This document shows, in pieces, positions 9,223 to 17,906 of a DNA stretch of 64,000 nt. A program made the position numbers and the translations under genes. The notes under the pieces are model-generated. The model was given only the letters and a program-made list of their open reading frames with translations. It searched no databases and was not told where the DNA came from. Location: contig JAFUWF010000023.1 in NCBI GenBank assembly GCA_017483575.1, positions 1 to 64,000 of the forward strand, read 5' to 3'. The DNA is from Bacteroidales bacterium. GTDB taxonomy: Bacteria; Bacteroidota; Bacteroidia; Bacteroidales; P3. How positions within the stretch are numbered: the first letter of the stretch is position 1; every line of letters starts with the position of its first letter.

Positions 9223-11904
9223 TTATTTAACGATTATTTCATCCGTAAAAATATATGACGGTTGTCCCGGAGCGGGGTGCCACGAGGGGAGCGGACCGGG
9301 GTTGGGGACGACGATTCTTAAAAATTGAGAATTGAGAATTGAGAATTGAGAATTATTGCTTGCGCCAGCCGAATTTTCAATTTTCAATTTTGAATTTTCA
9401 ATTTTCGTAAGGTCGACAGTGCAGGTCTTCAGGTGCATGCCGGTCTCGCGGGGGTCCATGGCGAAGTGCTTGTCGGCCACGAGCTGCCACGTTTTGCCGT
9501 CCTTCGAGGCGTAGACCTTGATCTGTGTCGGGGCCAAGATCCAGTCGAAAGTGTTCTGCATGAAGCGCATGGAGATTTCGTGGAGCGCCGGCGTCTCGCC
9601 GGCAAACTGAAGGGTAACGTCGATGCTGTCGCCCCAGTAGCCCTGCCAGTGGCCGTCGGCGTAGGTGGCGTTGCTGCCCAGCTGGCCGTCGATGAGGGCC
9701 TCGGGGCCGCCGCCGCTGTAGATGGCCTTGTAGTCGCTGTACTGGGTGCCAAGGGTGATTTTGGCCCCCATGGCGAGGTGGCTCAGCAGGTACTGCTCGC
9801 TGACGACGCCTTCGCCGTACTCGTTGTAGCTGATGGCCTTGATGGTGGCCGAGCGCTCCAGCGGGAAGGAGCCTTCGTAGCGGGTCGCGCTGCTGTCGGG
9901 CTCGCTGCCGTCGAGGGTGTAGTAGATGGGGCGGTTGCCAAAGAGGGTACGGAGAGAGACCATCGGGAATTGAGAATTGAGAGTTGAAAATTGAGAATTA
10001 TTGTTTGCGCCAGCCAAATTTTCAATTTTCAATTTTGAATTTTCAATTTGCACAAACACATGCCTGTCAAGCTCCAGAACCTCGCGCGCCAGGGCGTCGT
10101 AGCGGTTGCAGACAATGTAGCGCTCATATTCGCCGTTCTCCTGGTCCCACAGGCGAAGGTATTCGCGCTTGAGGTCGAAGAGTGCCTGAAGGTAGTCCTC
10201 GGCATAGGCACGGCAGTCGCTATACATCGCCGGCTCGGCGAGGGCTTGGTGGATAGCCCTTCGCAGGTGGCACTTCTGTGCGGTGACCTGGATGCGGTGC
10301 AACGCATAGTGTGCATGTGGATTGGCCGCAGAGTCGACATGGATGCCGTCAATCATATGGCTAACCTCCTCTATGCGCTCGCCCATCGCCGCACCCGTGT
10401 TGTCGGGGTTGAAGTTCAGCAGCGGCTCCATGAGGGCGGCGCTGTTGTACCAGTCGCCGACGGTGGGGTTGTACATCAGGGCGCCGACGGCGTAGAGCTG
10501 GCTGGTGAGGCTACCGCCATCTCGCTGCTCCCCTAAGTTAGGGGAGCTGGCCGCACGCAGTGCGGACTGAGGAGTGTGTCCACCGTAGAACAATCGTTCA
10601 AAATTCTGATTAAAAGCCACCTCCCTCTGCCTGAGTTCCTCGGGGTCGTCGGTTTTGAGCGGGTTCCAGGCCATCTCGGCGGCCCAGTAGAGGGCGTGCC
10701 AGCTGTTGTCGAAGAGGGCCTCGCCGTTGTCGTCCCAGCAAGTGAGCATGGCGCCCTCGGCACCGTCGCGGTAGCCGTCGCGGAACAGGTTGCCGATGTT
10801 CTTCACGTAGCGCTGCGGCGTGGAGGTCATGGTGCCGCTGTGGCCCGACGAAGAGACTACCCAGAATGGATTTCCCTGTTCCTTGAAGGGGCGGATGAGG
10901 TGCGTGAAGCTGTCCAGCGGCTCGTAGGCCCACATGAGGTAGACCATGTCCTTGGGCAGCTGCTTCATCATCGCAGGGTTCTTGGCCACGATGTCGCCCC
11001 ACATGGCAATCCTGATTGCGTTAGTGCGTGATTGCGTTAATGCGTTAGTTCCTTCGGACTTCACCATCTCGTAGCAGCGGTTGATGAAGTCCACATACAC
11101 CTGGTCTGTGCCTTTCTCGTCGACGAGCCGCTTGGCGCGGCCGGTGCCGAGCTGCTCAGTCTCGTCGCAGTTGATGATGAACAGGGGTGAGTTAGGAATG
11201 CGCTTATAGGCCGCGGCGATGCGCTGGCGCAGGAAGTCGTAGACGGCGGGGTTGGAGGGGTCGTAGTTGGCCTTGGAGTCCTTCATGTGCTCGTAGAAGG
11301 GCACGCGCAGCGTCTTCTCGGCATGGGCGAAGAGCTGGAGGTTGATGACCTCGTCGGGGTGCGGCGGGCAGTCGGCGAGGTAGGCCGGCGCCAGGTCGGG
11401 GTACTCCGGCTGGTAGAGCGTGTGCTCGGTGTAGTAGTTGCAGAAGTTGAACTTCAGCGCATGCAGCGTCTCCCACTGCCTCTTGCGGTAGGCGGCATGC
11501 GGCACGGGCCCGCGACTCTGGTCGTCCATCCAGCCGCGGTAGCGGTAGGCAGGCCAGTCGGTGATGGTGCAGCACGGCAGCGTGTCGTGCAACTGGCGCA
11601 GCTGGGCAAGGGTCATGTAGGCATACTCCTTCCCCTGCTTGTCTTCATACCTGATGGTGATTTTCTTCGGCTCGATGGTGAGGCTGTACTTCTGGCTCAA
11701 GTTGCCAATTCCTTCTCCCCGCCCCCAGAGCACCCGCACTTCCTTCACCTTGGCCTTGGCCAGCACACATTGTTTGCCACCCTCGGCAAGTTCCACCTTC
11801 TGCGGCGTGGGGATCACCCCCAGATTTACCTGCTGCTGGCCACTGGCCACTAACCACTGGCCACTGGCCACTAAAGTAATCAAAACAACTATTATCCGTT
11901 TCAT
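9223..11904 (-). CDS. GH20-like beta-N-acetylhexosaminidase carrying several in-frame repeat insertions
   Basis: This 893-residue exported enzyme probably removes terminal N-acetylhexosamines from glycans. The order is signal peptide (1-23), GH20 N-terminal domain (about 27-110), GH20 barrel with the Asp-Glu pair D247-E248 (NCDETEQLG), a chitobiase-type C-terminal domain containing YTLDGSEP, and a discoidin (F5/8 type C) domain. Six short stretches look foreign to the fold and coincide with simple or palindromic DNA repeats: VASGQWLVASGQ in the signal peptide; TNALTQSRTNA after the catalytic region; GGHTPQSALRAASSPNLGE; two KLKIEN...NSQF segments (DNA 9321-9406 and 9966-10050); and AGETPALHE. 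The reading frame stays open through all of them. The gene begins 32 nt after the ATPase gene and may share its transcript. Substrate specificity cannot be seen. Confidence 0.85.
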   Translation of the reverse strand: MKRIIVVLITLVASGQWLVASGQQQVNLGVIPTPQKVELAEGGKQCVLAKAKVKEVRVLWGRGEGIGNLSQKYSLTIEPKKITIRYEDKQGKEYAYMTLAQLRQLHDTLPCCTITDWPAYRYRGWMDDQSRGPVPHAAYRKRQWETLHALKFNFCNYYTEHTLYQPEYPDLAPAYLADCPPHPDEVINLQLFAHAEKTLRVPFYEHMKDSKANYDPSNPAVYDFLRQRIAAAYKRIPNSPLFIINCDETEQLGTGRAKRLVDEKGTDQVYVDFINRCYEMVKSEGTNALTQSRTNAIRIAMWGDIVAKNPAMMKQLPKDMVYLMWAYEPLDSFTHLIRPFKEQGNPFWVVSSSGHSGTMTSTPQRYVKNIGNLFRDGYRDGAEGAMLTCWDDNGEALFDNSWHALYWAAEMAWNPLKTDDPEELRQREVAFNQNFERLFYGGHTPQSALRAASSPNLGEQRDGGSLTSQLYAVGALMYNPTVGDWYNSAALMEPLLNFNPDNTGAAMGERIEEVSHMIDGIHVDSAANPHAHYALHRIQVTAQKCHLRRAIHQALAEPAMYSDCRAYAEDYLQALFDLKREYLRLWDQENGEYERYIVCNRYDALAREVLELDRHVFVQIENSKLKIENLAGANNNSQFSTLNSQFPMVSLRTLFGNRPIYYTLDGSEPDSSATRYEGSFPLERSATIKAISYNEYGEGVVSEQYLLSHLAMGAKITLGTQYSDYKAIYSGGGPEALIDGQLGSNATYADGHWQGYWGDSIDVTLQFAGETPALHEISMRFMQNTFDWILAPTQIKVYASKDGKTWQLVADKHFAMDPRETGMHLKTCTVDLTKIENSKLKIENSAGASNNSQFSILNSQFLRIVVPNPGPLPSWHPAPGQPSYIFTDEIIVK
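9321..9406. repeat. Dispersed AT-rich hairpin repeat, copy 1, inside the hexosaminidase gene
   Basis: The unit is (GAATTGA)n, a core ATTGCTTGCGCCAGCC, then TTTTCAATTTTCAATTTT, so the two arms can pair. It matches 9966-10050 with about six mismatches in 85 bp. It is translated in frame within the discoidin domain. Confidence 0.85.
9966..10050. repeat. Dispersed AT-rich hairpin repeat, copy 2, inside the hexosaminidase gene
   Basis: This is the second copy of the 9321-9406 unit in the same orientation and core. It lies just before the chitobiase-type C-terminal domain and is also read in frame. Confidence 0.85.
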
Positions 11905-11936
11905 AACATTAATTTTTTTTTCAAAACATCAATACC

Positions 11937-13196
11937 TTATTCCAAAAAACTGTTGGGATTTGTCAGGAAATCGTAAAGTCCAACGAACATGATACCGTCG
12001 TCGTTCTGGTAGCGTAATGTCGAGTTCCATGTGACGACTACCTTGCGGAAACTGTCGTTGATTTTACGAAGCGAGAGCAACTCCTGTTCTCGCTTTTCGT
12101 CGCCATCGACACTATACGCGGACTGTATGTAATAGCGTCGGAATCCTTGGTTGCACACAAAGTCGACCTCCAGATGCCGCCGTTCGCTACCGCCGTCGCT
12201 CTTTTTCACCATTTCGCTTACTTCGCCGACATCAACATCCATACCCCTGCGACGCAGTTCGCTGTAGATGAGATTTTCCATCAGGTTAGTCTCTTCCATT
12301 TGTCGGAAGTTCAGGAGGGCGTTGCGCAACCCGAGATCCTCGAAATAGTATTTCGCCGGGGTGTCGATATATCGCTTGCCTTTAATATCGTACCTCATGG
12401 ACTTCTCTACCACAAATGCATCCTGCAGGTAATCCAGGTAGTTCTTTATTGTGTCCTGCGTAATGTCGCTGTTCTTGACGCTTTTGAAGGTGTTCGCCAA
12501 TTTCCTTGGATTTGTCAGCCCTCCTATCGACGAGGCGAGGATGTGGACAAGCTCTTCAAGGTCCTCGTCCAGCTTTATATTGTAACGTTCCTTAATGTCT
12601 TTCAGATAGGTGTGGGTGAACAATGCGCGCAGGAAGGTGCGTTTCTCGCCCGCGCTCTTCATAAGAGCCACTTGGGGCAGGCCGCCATAGGTCAGGTATT
12701 CGGCGAGCTGTTCTTCCTTTGACAATACCTTTTTTTGCTCGATGCCGACAAACTCTGAAAAAGATAGCGGGTGAATGTGTATTTCGTCGCCACGCCCACG
12801 GAACTCCGTTATGACATCCTTCGACAAGAATTTTGCATTCGACCCTGTGACATACACGTCGGCATTGTGAATGTGGAGATAACTGTTCAGTACATCTTCA
12901 AAGTCTTTGACATGCTGCACCTCGTCAAGCAGTATGTAATACATCTGGTCGTCCACCATTCTGCCGTCGATAAACTGCAATAAGTTGTCCGGGTCGCGAA
13001 GGTTCTTCCTGCGCCGGTCCTCAAGGTTTATTTTAATGATATGGTCATCCCTCACGCCTTCTGCCATCAAAGCATTGGCGAACAACTCGAACAGCAGATA
13101 GGACTTGCCGCAACGACGCAAACCCGTAACAACTTTTATCATATTGTTATGTCGCCGTATCATCAACTTATTCAGAATATAATCCCGTTTTATCAT
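11937..13196 (-). CDS. AAA-family ATPase with DUF4143 domain
   Basis: The P-loop VVTGLRRCGKSYLL lies near the N-terminus. It is followed by a Walker B-like YYILLDEVQ and a sensor segment VYVTGSNAKFL, then a C-terminal DUF4143-type domain with a PD-(D/E)XK-like stretch (LEVDFVCNQG). This is the widespread Bacteroidota ATP-binding family with an AAA_14 plus DUF4143 layout; its biological role is not established. I chose the ATG at 13196 (MIKRDYILNKL), as expected for the family; the frame is open to 13226. A promoter lies 50-80 bp upstream. It neighbours the AbiE pair transcribed divergently, so a defence or mobile-element context is plausible. Confidence 0.85.
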   Translation of the reverse strand: MIKRDYILNKLMIRRHNNMIKVVTGLRRCGKSYLLFELFANALMAEGVRDDHIIKINLEDRRRKNLRDPDNLLQFIDGRMVDDQMYYILLDEVQHVKDFEDVLNSYLHIHNADVYVTGSNAKFLSKDVITEFRGRGDEIHIHPLSFSEFVGIEQKKVLSKEEQLAEYLTYGGLPQVALMKSAGEKRTFLRALFTHTYLKDIKERYNIKLDEDLEELVHILASSIGGLTNPRKLANTFKSVKNSDITQDTIKNYLDYLQDAFVVEKSMRYDIKGKRYIDTPAKYYFEDLGLRNALLNFRQMEETNLMENLIYSELRRRGMDVDVGEVSEMVKKSDGGSERRHLEVDFVCNQGFRRYYIQSAYSVDGDEKREQELLSLRKINDSFRKVVVTWNSTLRYQNDDGIMFVGLYDFLTNPNSFLE

Positions 13197-13244
13197 CTTA
13201 ATCCCATTCGATTTTTCTGTAAACAATTACATTTTTTTCGACTG

Positions 13245-13275
13245 CAAAAATACAACTATTTTTGAATCCGACAAA
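13245..13275 (-). promoter_or_regulatory. Promoter of the AAA/DUF4143 ATPase gene
   Basis: On the minus strand TTTG (13275-13272), a 19-nt spacer and TATTTTTG (13252-13245) match the Bacteroidota consensus. The start would be about 40 nt ahead of the ATG at 13196. Confidence 0.65.
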
Positions 13276-13390
13276 ATAATTCTGCTTATGTCACGGTAAA
13301 CATGGCATCGAACTTGTATTTTTTGACCGACTGCCTTGTTATTGGTGGATTTTTTCTTCTGTCTGTGAAAAAAATACTATCAAACTTACC

Positions 13391-13441
13391 GTACAGAAAA
13401 ACGATTTTTTCTCGTTTATCTGTACAAAATTTGTATATTTG
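13391..13441 (+). promoter_or_regulatory. AbiE promoter with overlapping inverted-repeat operator
   Basis: A -7 element TATATTTG is at 13434-13441. Immediately upstream is a 14-bp inverted repeat (GTACAGAAAAACGA at 13391-13404, partner at 13412-13425, 13/14 match, 7-nt spacer). AbiEi antitoxins are known to repress their own operon by binding inverted repeats in the promoter, so this is the likely autoregulatory site. Confidence 0.6.
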
Positions 13442-13465
13442 CATTTTGGAAGCAGTAACAATACA

Positions 13466-14110
13466 ATGAAACAAGACGCTCTATATCAAATAGGTAATAC
13501 ACCTTTCCCCTGCTCGGTACTCTCGTCGATTTATCCAGATACCAAGCAGATAAGCGACAAAGCACGACGGCTGGAGCAGGAAGGCCGAATCATTCGCCTG
13601 AAGCGGGGACTTTATGTACGAAGCGCAGAAGATGGTGCCACACTGATTCCATCCCTTATCGCCAACCACATCTATGGTCCGTCGTATGTCAGCATGCAGA
13701 CGGCGTTGCGGTACTATGGCCTTATTCCGGAACGTGTCTATGAAACACAGTCCATGACCACCAAGCACAGCCGCACCTTCGACACCCCGCTCGGACGATT
13801 CTCCTATCTGTCTTGCTCTGCCGACTATTTTCCCATCGGAATCCGTCAAGAGCAGGAGGCTGGAGCCACCTATCTTATTGCCACGCCAGAAAAGGCCCTG
13901 TGCGACCTGCTGCTGAAGGCTGCCGGTGTCAACGCCTCCAATGTTAAAAGTCTCCGTACATTTCTTGAAGCAGATCTGCGTTTCGAGATGGATGCCTTAA
14001 AAGATTTCGACACAGGGATTCTGACTCTGTGCCACAAACACGCATTGGTAAAGAATGACATGATACAACAGTTAATAAACCTTATAGCAGATGAACAAAG
14101 ATATGTTTGA
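13466..14110 (+). CDS. abiEi: AbiEi-family antitoxin (type IV toxin-antitoxin)
   Basis: This 214-residue protein has an N-terminal winged-helix region (PDTKQISDKARRLEQEG, then RLKRGLYV) typical of AbiEi. The following domain contains YVSMQTALRYYGLIPE and EKALCDLL, both characteristic of the family. AbiEi counteracts the AbiEii nucleotidyltransferase toxin and usually represses the operon. The ATG at 13466 (MKQDALYQIG) sits 25 nt after the -7 element; the frame also contains an earlier ATG at 13439 that lies inside the promoter element and is rejected. The stop overlaps the start of the next gene by 20 nt, indicating translational coupling. Confidence 0.88.
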   Translation: MKQDALYQIGNTPFPCSVLSSIYPDTKQISDKARRLEQEGRIIRLKRGLYVRSAEDGATLIPSLIANHIYGPSYVSMQTALRYYGLIPERVYETQSMTTKHSRTFDTPLGRFSYLSCSADYFPIGIRQEQEAGATYLIATPEKALCDLLLKAAGVNASNVKSLRTFLEADLRFEMDALKDFDTGILTLCHKHALVKNDMIQQLINLIADEQRYV

Positions 14111-14918
14111 ACAGATGCTGTCGCGCTATCCGATGAACAGCTCCGACGACCGACGCAACGCTACCTACGAGGTGATGCAACAGGTGGTGTTATGTGGACT
14201 CTATCGTGGCGGTTTCTTCAACCAGGCTGCCTTCTATGGCGGCACGTGCCTTAGGATATTCCACGGGCTGGAGCGCTATTCTGAGGATATGGATTTCACT
14301 TTGTTGCACAAAGACGAGACCTTCTCGCTGGAGAGATATTTCCCCTCGATAGTCGAAGAGTGCAGGCTGCTTGGCAGGGAAGTGACCATCACCAAGAAGG
14401 ACAAGTGCAACTTCGGCAAAGTGGAATCGGCATTCCTCAAAGACAATACCGATGTCTACAATCTGTCTTTTGCAACGGAGAAGAGTCTGAAGATAAAGAT
14501 CGAGGTGGATACAATGCCTCCGCTCCAGTTCGCCACCGAAGAGCGCTTGCTGCTGCAACCCTTTTCGTTTATGACACGTTGTGTGACGTTGCCAAACCTT
14601 TTTGCAGGCAAGATGCATGCTCTGGTCTTCCGTGGGTGGCAGAACCGCGTGAAAGGACGCGACTGGTACGACTTCGAATGGTACGTACGCAACGGCATAC
14701 CGCTGAACTTCGCGCATCTGCAAGTGAGAATAAAAGAGTTCAACGGGCTGGATGTAGACAAAGAGCAATTCCTTGAGATGCTCAAAGCCCGCCTCGCGTC
14801 CGCCAATATCCAGCAGGCCAAAGCCGACGTGCTGCCCTTCATCAAGAAACCCCGCGAATTGGACATCTGGAGCAACGTCTATTTCCTCCAGTTAGCCGGG
14901 ATGATACGGTTTGAATAA
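14091..14918 (+). CDS. abiEii: AbiEii/AbiGii-family nucleotidyltransferase toxin
   Basis: The nucleotidyltransferase signature is clear: FYGGTCLRIFHGL, then RYSEDMDF, with the two acidic residues of the active site. KIKIEVDTMPP follows as the third catalytic strand. The C-terminal part (FAGKMHALVFRGWQNRVKGRDWYDFEW) fits the AbiEii family. Family members use GTP or other NTPs to modify cellular RNA and block growth or phage replication. At 275 residues it is complete. The start overlaps abiEi by 20 nt; a second ATG 12 nt downstream (MFEQML) is possible. Confidence 0.88.
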   Translation: MNKDMFEQMLSRYPMNSSDDRRNATYEVMQQVVLCGLYRGGFFNQAAFYGGTCLRIFHGLERYSEDMDFTLLHKDETFSLERYFPSIVEECRLLGREVTITKKDKCNFGKVESAFLKDNTDVYNLSFATEKSLKIKIEVDTMPPLQFATEERLLLQPFSFMTRCVTLPNLFAGKMHALVFRGWQNRVKGRDWYDFEWYVRNGIPLNFAHLQVRIKEFNGLDVDKEQFLEMLKARLASANIQQAKADVLPFIKKPRELDIWSNVYFLQLAGMIRFE

Positions 14919-15267
14919 CCCCGCCGCAGAGCGTTTGTATGTCCCTCCTGACCTTAGACCAATGACCGTCCGCCTTCTTGGTGGGGTCTGTCTCCCTTCT
15001 TGGTGGGTTCTATGTAGGTCTTGCGAAGGCATTGAGAACCTGCACAATTTGCAAATGACCACACAAGATAACCAAAACACAGATTTCCAGCATTATCACT
15101 CCAGGATCCCTCGGCGACCCCTCGGCGGTGTGTCGGCAGTCGTCTTATTTCTTTTTCCACGCATATTTGCCCCCCAGATAAGACAGATATACTCATCTAC
15201 GCAAAAAGAGAATATCTTATGCACGAAAGATATACTCCTTTCGAGGGAAAATATACTCTATTTTAGA
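14919..15267. other. Intergenic region with short direct repeats
   Basis: No supported gene. Two copies of CTTCTTGGTGGG occur about 27 nt apart near 14970-15010, and ATATACTC occurs three times between 15187 and 15260. A rightward open frame at 14911-15519 crosses it but runs antisense through the DUF262-HNH gene and has no domain. Confidence 0.6.
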
Positions 15268-16431
15268 CTATCTGTTGCCTTTGGCGCGGTTATGCGTGCG
15301 GCAAAGCATCTGGCAGTTGTCTTCTGTGGTGGCACCGCCATTGCTCCAAGCCGACACATGGTCGGCCTCCATCTCCTTTTCGCCCCATATCTTCGTGCGG
15401 TGAGCCTCGTGTCCCATGGCGCACAACGGGCAGTTGCTCACACCACGACGGCGGGCATCATCGGTTTGCCGCTTGTACACACGTCGTTTGATGGCATCAT
15501 CAAACACCCTCACGTCTAATAGACGCGTATCTTCAGCGCCACCAAGCAAGTATTCGAATACCCCTTTGCGGTTCTTCACACATGGGTCATCTATCAGTTC
15601 GGCGGCTTTCTGCGTCATCTCTTTCTGGTTGTAAGGAGTGTCGTGAAAGTCGTCGTACAGTTGTCCCCATCTCAGACCGCACATCTCGCTGTAGCAGTCT
15701 GCAAAGATGCTTTCTACCCATGCAATAACATCGTTGAAATGCATTTGCAACTCATCAATCTGCGTATCACGGCGATGCGCCTGCATATATTCCTCCACCT
15801 GCCCATGGCTTACCCAATCAAGGGCTGTGTTAAGGAAGTCCTGCCGTTTGACGGAACCACGAACGTATGCACTCCATTTCTGCACGTTGGCATTGCGACT
15901 GTTGGAAAAAACGGCGCGAGCCTTGGTGACGAACGGCCCACTGTAGACGGCGTTCAGTTCCTCCTGTTCGTTGAGCGGAATGCCTGCGATGTTGATGGTA
16001 TGGAACCATTGTTTTATCTCGCTTTCGGTGCCTTCGCATTCGTAAACCAACAGTGTGGTGTTCTCAATCAGTGCCTGTTTGTCCTTTGGCAATGCGTGGA
16101 AGCGGTAGGGCAACTCGTTGCTCATCACCGAGAACTTGTCGGTCAGAAACCGTCCGAGCGAGGTGATGCGCTGTTGCCCGTCCAGTACCTCCAGCCTGCC
16201 GTCAGGCAGACGGTTGAAGTAGAGCAACCCAAGCGGGTATTGCTTCAACACAGAGTCGATGACTGCCACCTCTTTTTTGCCGTTGTCTTCGGCATAAAGG
16301 TAGTTGCGCTGATATTCAGGCTGAATGGTCAGCCTGCCGGACAGTCCGTACAGCCCTTTCTCTTCCAGTTCGTTGTACACGAAGCCGTCGCATAGATCTG
16401 CGACGGTGTATTGTTTTAGTGTGGTTTTCAT
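15268..16431 (-). CDS. DUF262 (GmrSD-like) protein with C-terminal HNH nuclease
   Basis: The 387-residue protein has a DUF262 N-terminal domain with [10 protein letters not shown] near residue 38 and the DGQQRI motif near 123, as in the GmrS half of the type IV GmrSD enzyme and related ParB/Srx-fold proteins. A helical middle follows. The C-terminus is an HNH nuclease: CPLC, then [12 protein letters not shown], then [15 protein letters not shown], with the His and Asn residues present. Proteins of this class cut DNA, some in response to modification and nucleotide hydrolysis. It is the last gene of a leftward cluster after an EcoRI-family adenine methylase and two small ORFs. A restriction or defence role is inferred from this pairing and is not proven. 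Confidence 0.85.
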   Translation of the reverse strand: MKTTLKQYTVADLCDGFVYNELEEKGLYGLSGRLTIQPEYQRNYLYAEDNGKKEVAVIDSVLKQYPLGLLYFNRLPDGRLEVLDGQQRITSLGRFLTDKFSVMSNELPYRFHALPKDKQALIENTTLLVYECEGTESEIKQWFHTINIAGIPLNEQEELNAVYSGPFVTKARAVFSNSRNANVQKWSAYVRGSVKRQDFLNTALDWVSHGQVEEYMQAHRRDTQIDELQMHFNDVIAWVESIFADCYSEMCGLRWGQLYDDFHDTPYNQKEMTQKAAELIDDPCVKNRKGVFEYLLGGAEDTRLLDVRVFDDAIKRRVYKRQTDDARRRGVSNCPLCAMGHEAHRTKIWGEKEMEADHVSAWSNGGATTEDNCQMLCRTHNRAKGNR

Positions 16432-16437
16432 ACTTAG

Positions 16438-16524
16438 TTAGTCTTTGAACAATCCGTTACCACTACCAAAGTTGTATTTTGCGCCATCGGCAAGAATGGT
16501 CAATATCAAAATCAACGTAATCAT
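16438..16524 (-). CDS. 28-residue hydrophobic mini-protein, candidate
   Basis: An ATG at 16524 opens a 28-codon frame. The peptide starts with a hydrophobic stretch (MITLILILTILADG) and ends with a polar GSGNGLFKD tail. Its stop lies 6 nt before the ATG of the DUF262-HNH gene and its start is 28 nt after the 75-residue gene, so it would be translated within the same leftward message. It may be a real small membrane peptide or only an upstream coupling ORF. I do not recognise a family. Confidence 0.4.
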   Translation of the reverse strand: MITLILILTILADGAKYNFGSGNGLFKD

Positions 16525-16552
16525 AACTTATTATTGTTTAAGTGTTTTGTAA

Positions 16553-16780
16553 TTAGATGATTTCATTCAGACTGTCGATTGCTTCATCAAGACTGGTGAC
16601 GGCGTTGTCCAGTGCGTCGATGGCCTCTTGCATTTGTTCGCCACGTTCGCTCTCCTGCAGGCCTTCGGGCATGTTGTCGTACTTTTCTTCCTCGTCGTCC
16701 TTCATGGATTCGAATTTTGATTTGATTTCTTCAAGCGAAGCAATGTGTTTCGCAATTTCTTTTCTACCTTGTGCGTTCAT
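16553..16780 (-). CDS. Small acidic coiled-coil protein, 75 residues
   Basis: The sequence begins MNAQGRKEIAKHIASLEE and is rich in Glu, Asp and Lys. A central YDNMPEGLQESERGEQM and a helical tail of repeated AI/SL heptads suggest a short coiled coil. Similar small proteins are, to my knowledge, common in phages and other mobile elements, but no function is established. It lies 4 nt downstream of the methylase stop and so is almost certainly co-transcribed with it. Confidence 0.65.
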   Translation of the reverse strand: MNAQGRKEIAKHIASLEEIKSKFESMKDDEEEKYDNMPEGLQESERGEQMQEAIDALDNAVTSLDEAIDSLNEII

Positions 16781-16784
16781 ATTA

Positions 16785-17906
16785 TTATTGTTTTTTGCGT
16801 ATTAGTATTCTTGCATAGGTCGGTTTGCCATTGATGGCTCCCTCTTTGTCCTTTATCAGGCCGTGAGGCTTGATGGGCACGGTGTCATCCCTACGGAAAT
16901 CATTAGCGTTGAGAATCTCGAACTGCTCGATGCAATATTTGTCCAAGAAAGATATGGGCACTCCCATCACGCCCGTATAGTCCGATGGTATAGCATCAGT
17001 ATAGGGAACCTCAATTGCATCATAGTTGTCGTATCGCACATAGGCGTTTTTTTGTCGCAGGTCTTTGTGCTTGCTGTATTTGAGGTTGTCTTCCATTGTC
17101 ATCAACTCTAACTGCTGATGCAATCTTCCGTGGTCAAGATTCGTAAACCAAACACTTGGCGACCGCCCAAGAATTTCTCCGTTCACCACTTTGTATTTAC
17201 TACCTTCCTTACCATTCTCGGTAAACTGTTGTTGTAACTCTATCGGTATTCTAAATAGAATATCTTGGCTCATAGAGGTCTTACCAGTCCACATATTACC
17301 AGTACGGATATATGGAAATAGTTCTTTATAGGTAACGCAGTTCTTATTGGCTATCATTATGAATTTTTTGCCAGTATCTATCACCCACGCGAAGAATTCG
17401 CGAAAGAGAGAGAACGGAGGATTTGTGACGATAATGTCTGCTTCGTCGCGGAGTTTGGTTACCTCTTTGCTACGGAAGTCGCCGTCGCCTTTAAGGTAGT
17501 CCCATTTCAAGTCGTCGATATCGATACGACGGTCTCCGTTTCCATCGCGTTCGAGGATGAATATCTTGCCGTGGGAGCGGGTTTTCTTTTTGTCGTAGCG
17601 AGGCGAACGCGTTTCAAACTCAGTCTCGAATAGCGACAGTTGCACACCGTAGAGTTCCTGCTTGCGCTCCACAGCATAACTTGTGCTGATAAGTTTCTTC
17701 AGCCCCAGCCGCTCGAAGTTCTGCGCAAAATACTTGGTAAAGTTGCTCCACTCTGGGTCGTCGCAGGGCAACAACACCGTCTTGCCTCGGAACACATCGG
17801 GGTTGTAGTCGAGGTAGGCTTCCACCTCGCGCTCTATGTCGTAGTATTGAGTATAGAACTCATCCTGTTTCGCCTCACGGGCATTGGTCAACGTACTGTT
17901 AGCCAT
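16785..17906 (-). CDS. EcoRI-family adenine-specific DNA methyltransferase
   Basis: The 373-residue enzyme (from MANSTLTNAR) has DEFYTQYYDIEREV near the N-terminus, a SAM-binding region (GKTVLLPCDDPEWSNF) and the catalytic NPPF motif at about residues 162-165 (DIIVTNPPFSLFREF). This matches the EcoRI-type adenine methylase family, which transfers a methyl group to N6 of adenine in a short DNA site. The frame is open to an ATG at 17987, but the family start fits the ATG at 17906. No EcoRI-type endonuclease is adjacent; the nuclease downstream is DUF262-HNH. It is the first gene of the leftward cluster, behind a long leader. Confidence 0.88.
   Translation of the reverse strand: MANSTLTNAREAKQDEFYTQYYDIEREVEAYLDYNPDVFRGKTVLLPCDDPEWSNFTKYFAQNFERLGLKKLISTSYAVERKQELYGVQLSLFETEFETRSPRYDKKKTRSHGKIFILERDGNGDRRIDIDDLKWDYLKGDGDFRSKEVTKLRDEADIIVTNPPFSLFREFFAWVIDTGKKFIMIANKNCVTYKELFPYIRTGNMWTGKTSMSQDILFRIPIELQQQFTENGKEGSKYKVVNGEILGRSPSVWFTNLDHGRLHQQLELMTMEDNLKYSKHKDLRQKNAYVRYDNYDAIEVPYTDAIPSDYTGVMGVPISFLDKYCIEQFEILNANDFRRDDTVPIKPHGLIKDKEGAINGKPTYARILIRKKQ

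Noticed and set aside
14911..15519. 202-codon rightward frame after abiEii
   Set aside because: Its second half is antisense to the HNH domain; no family similarity.
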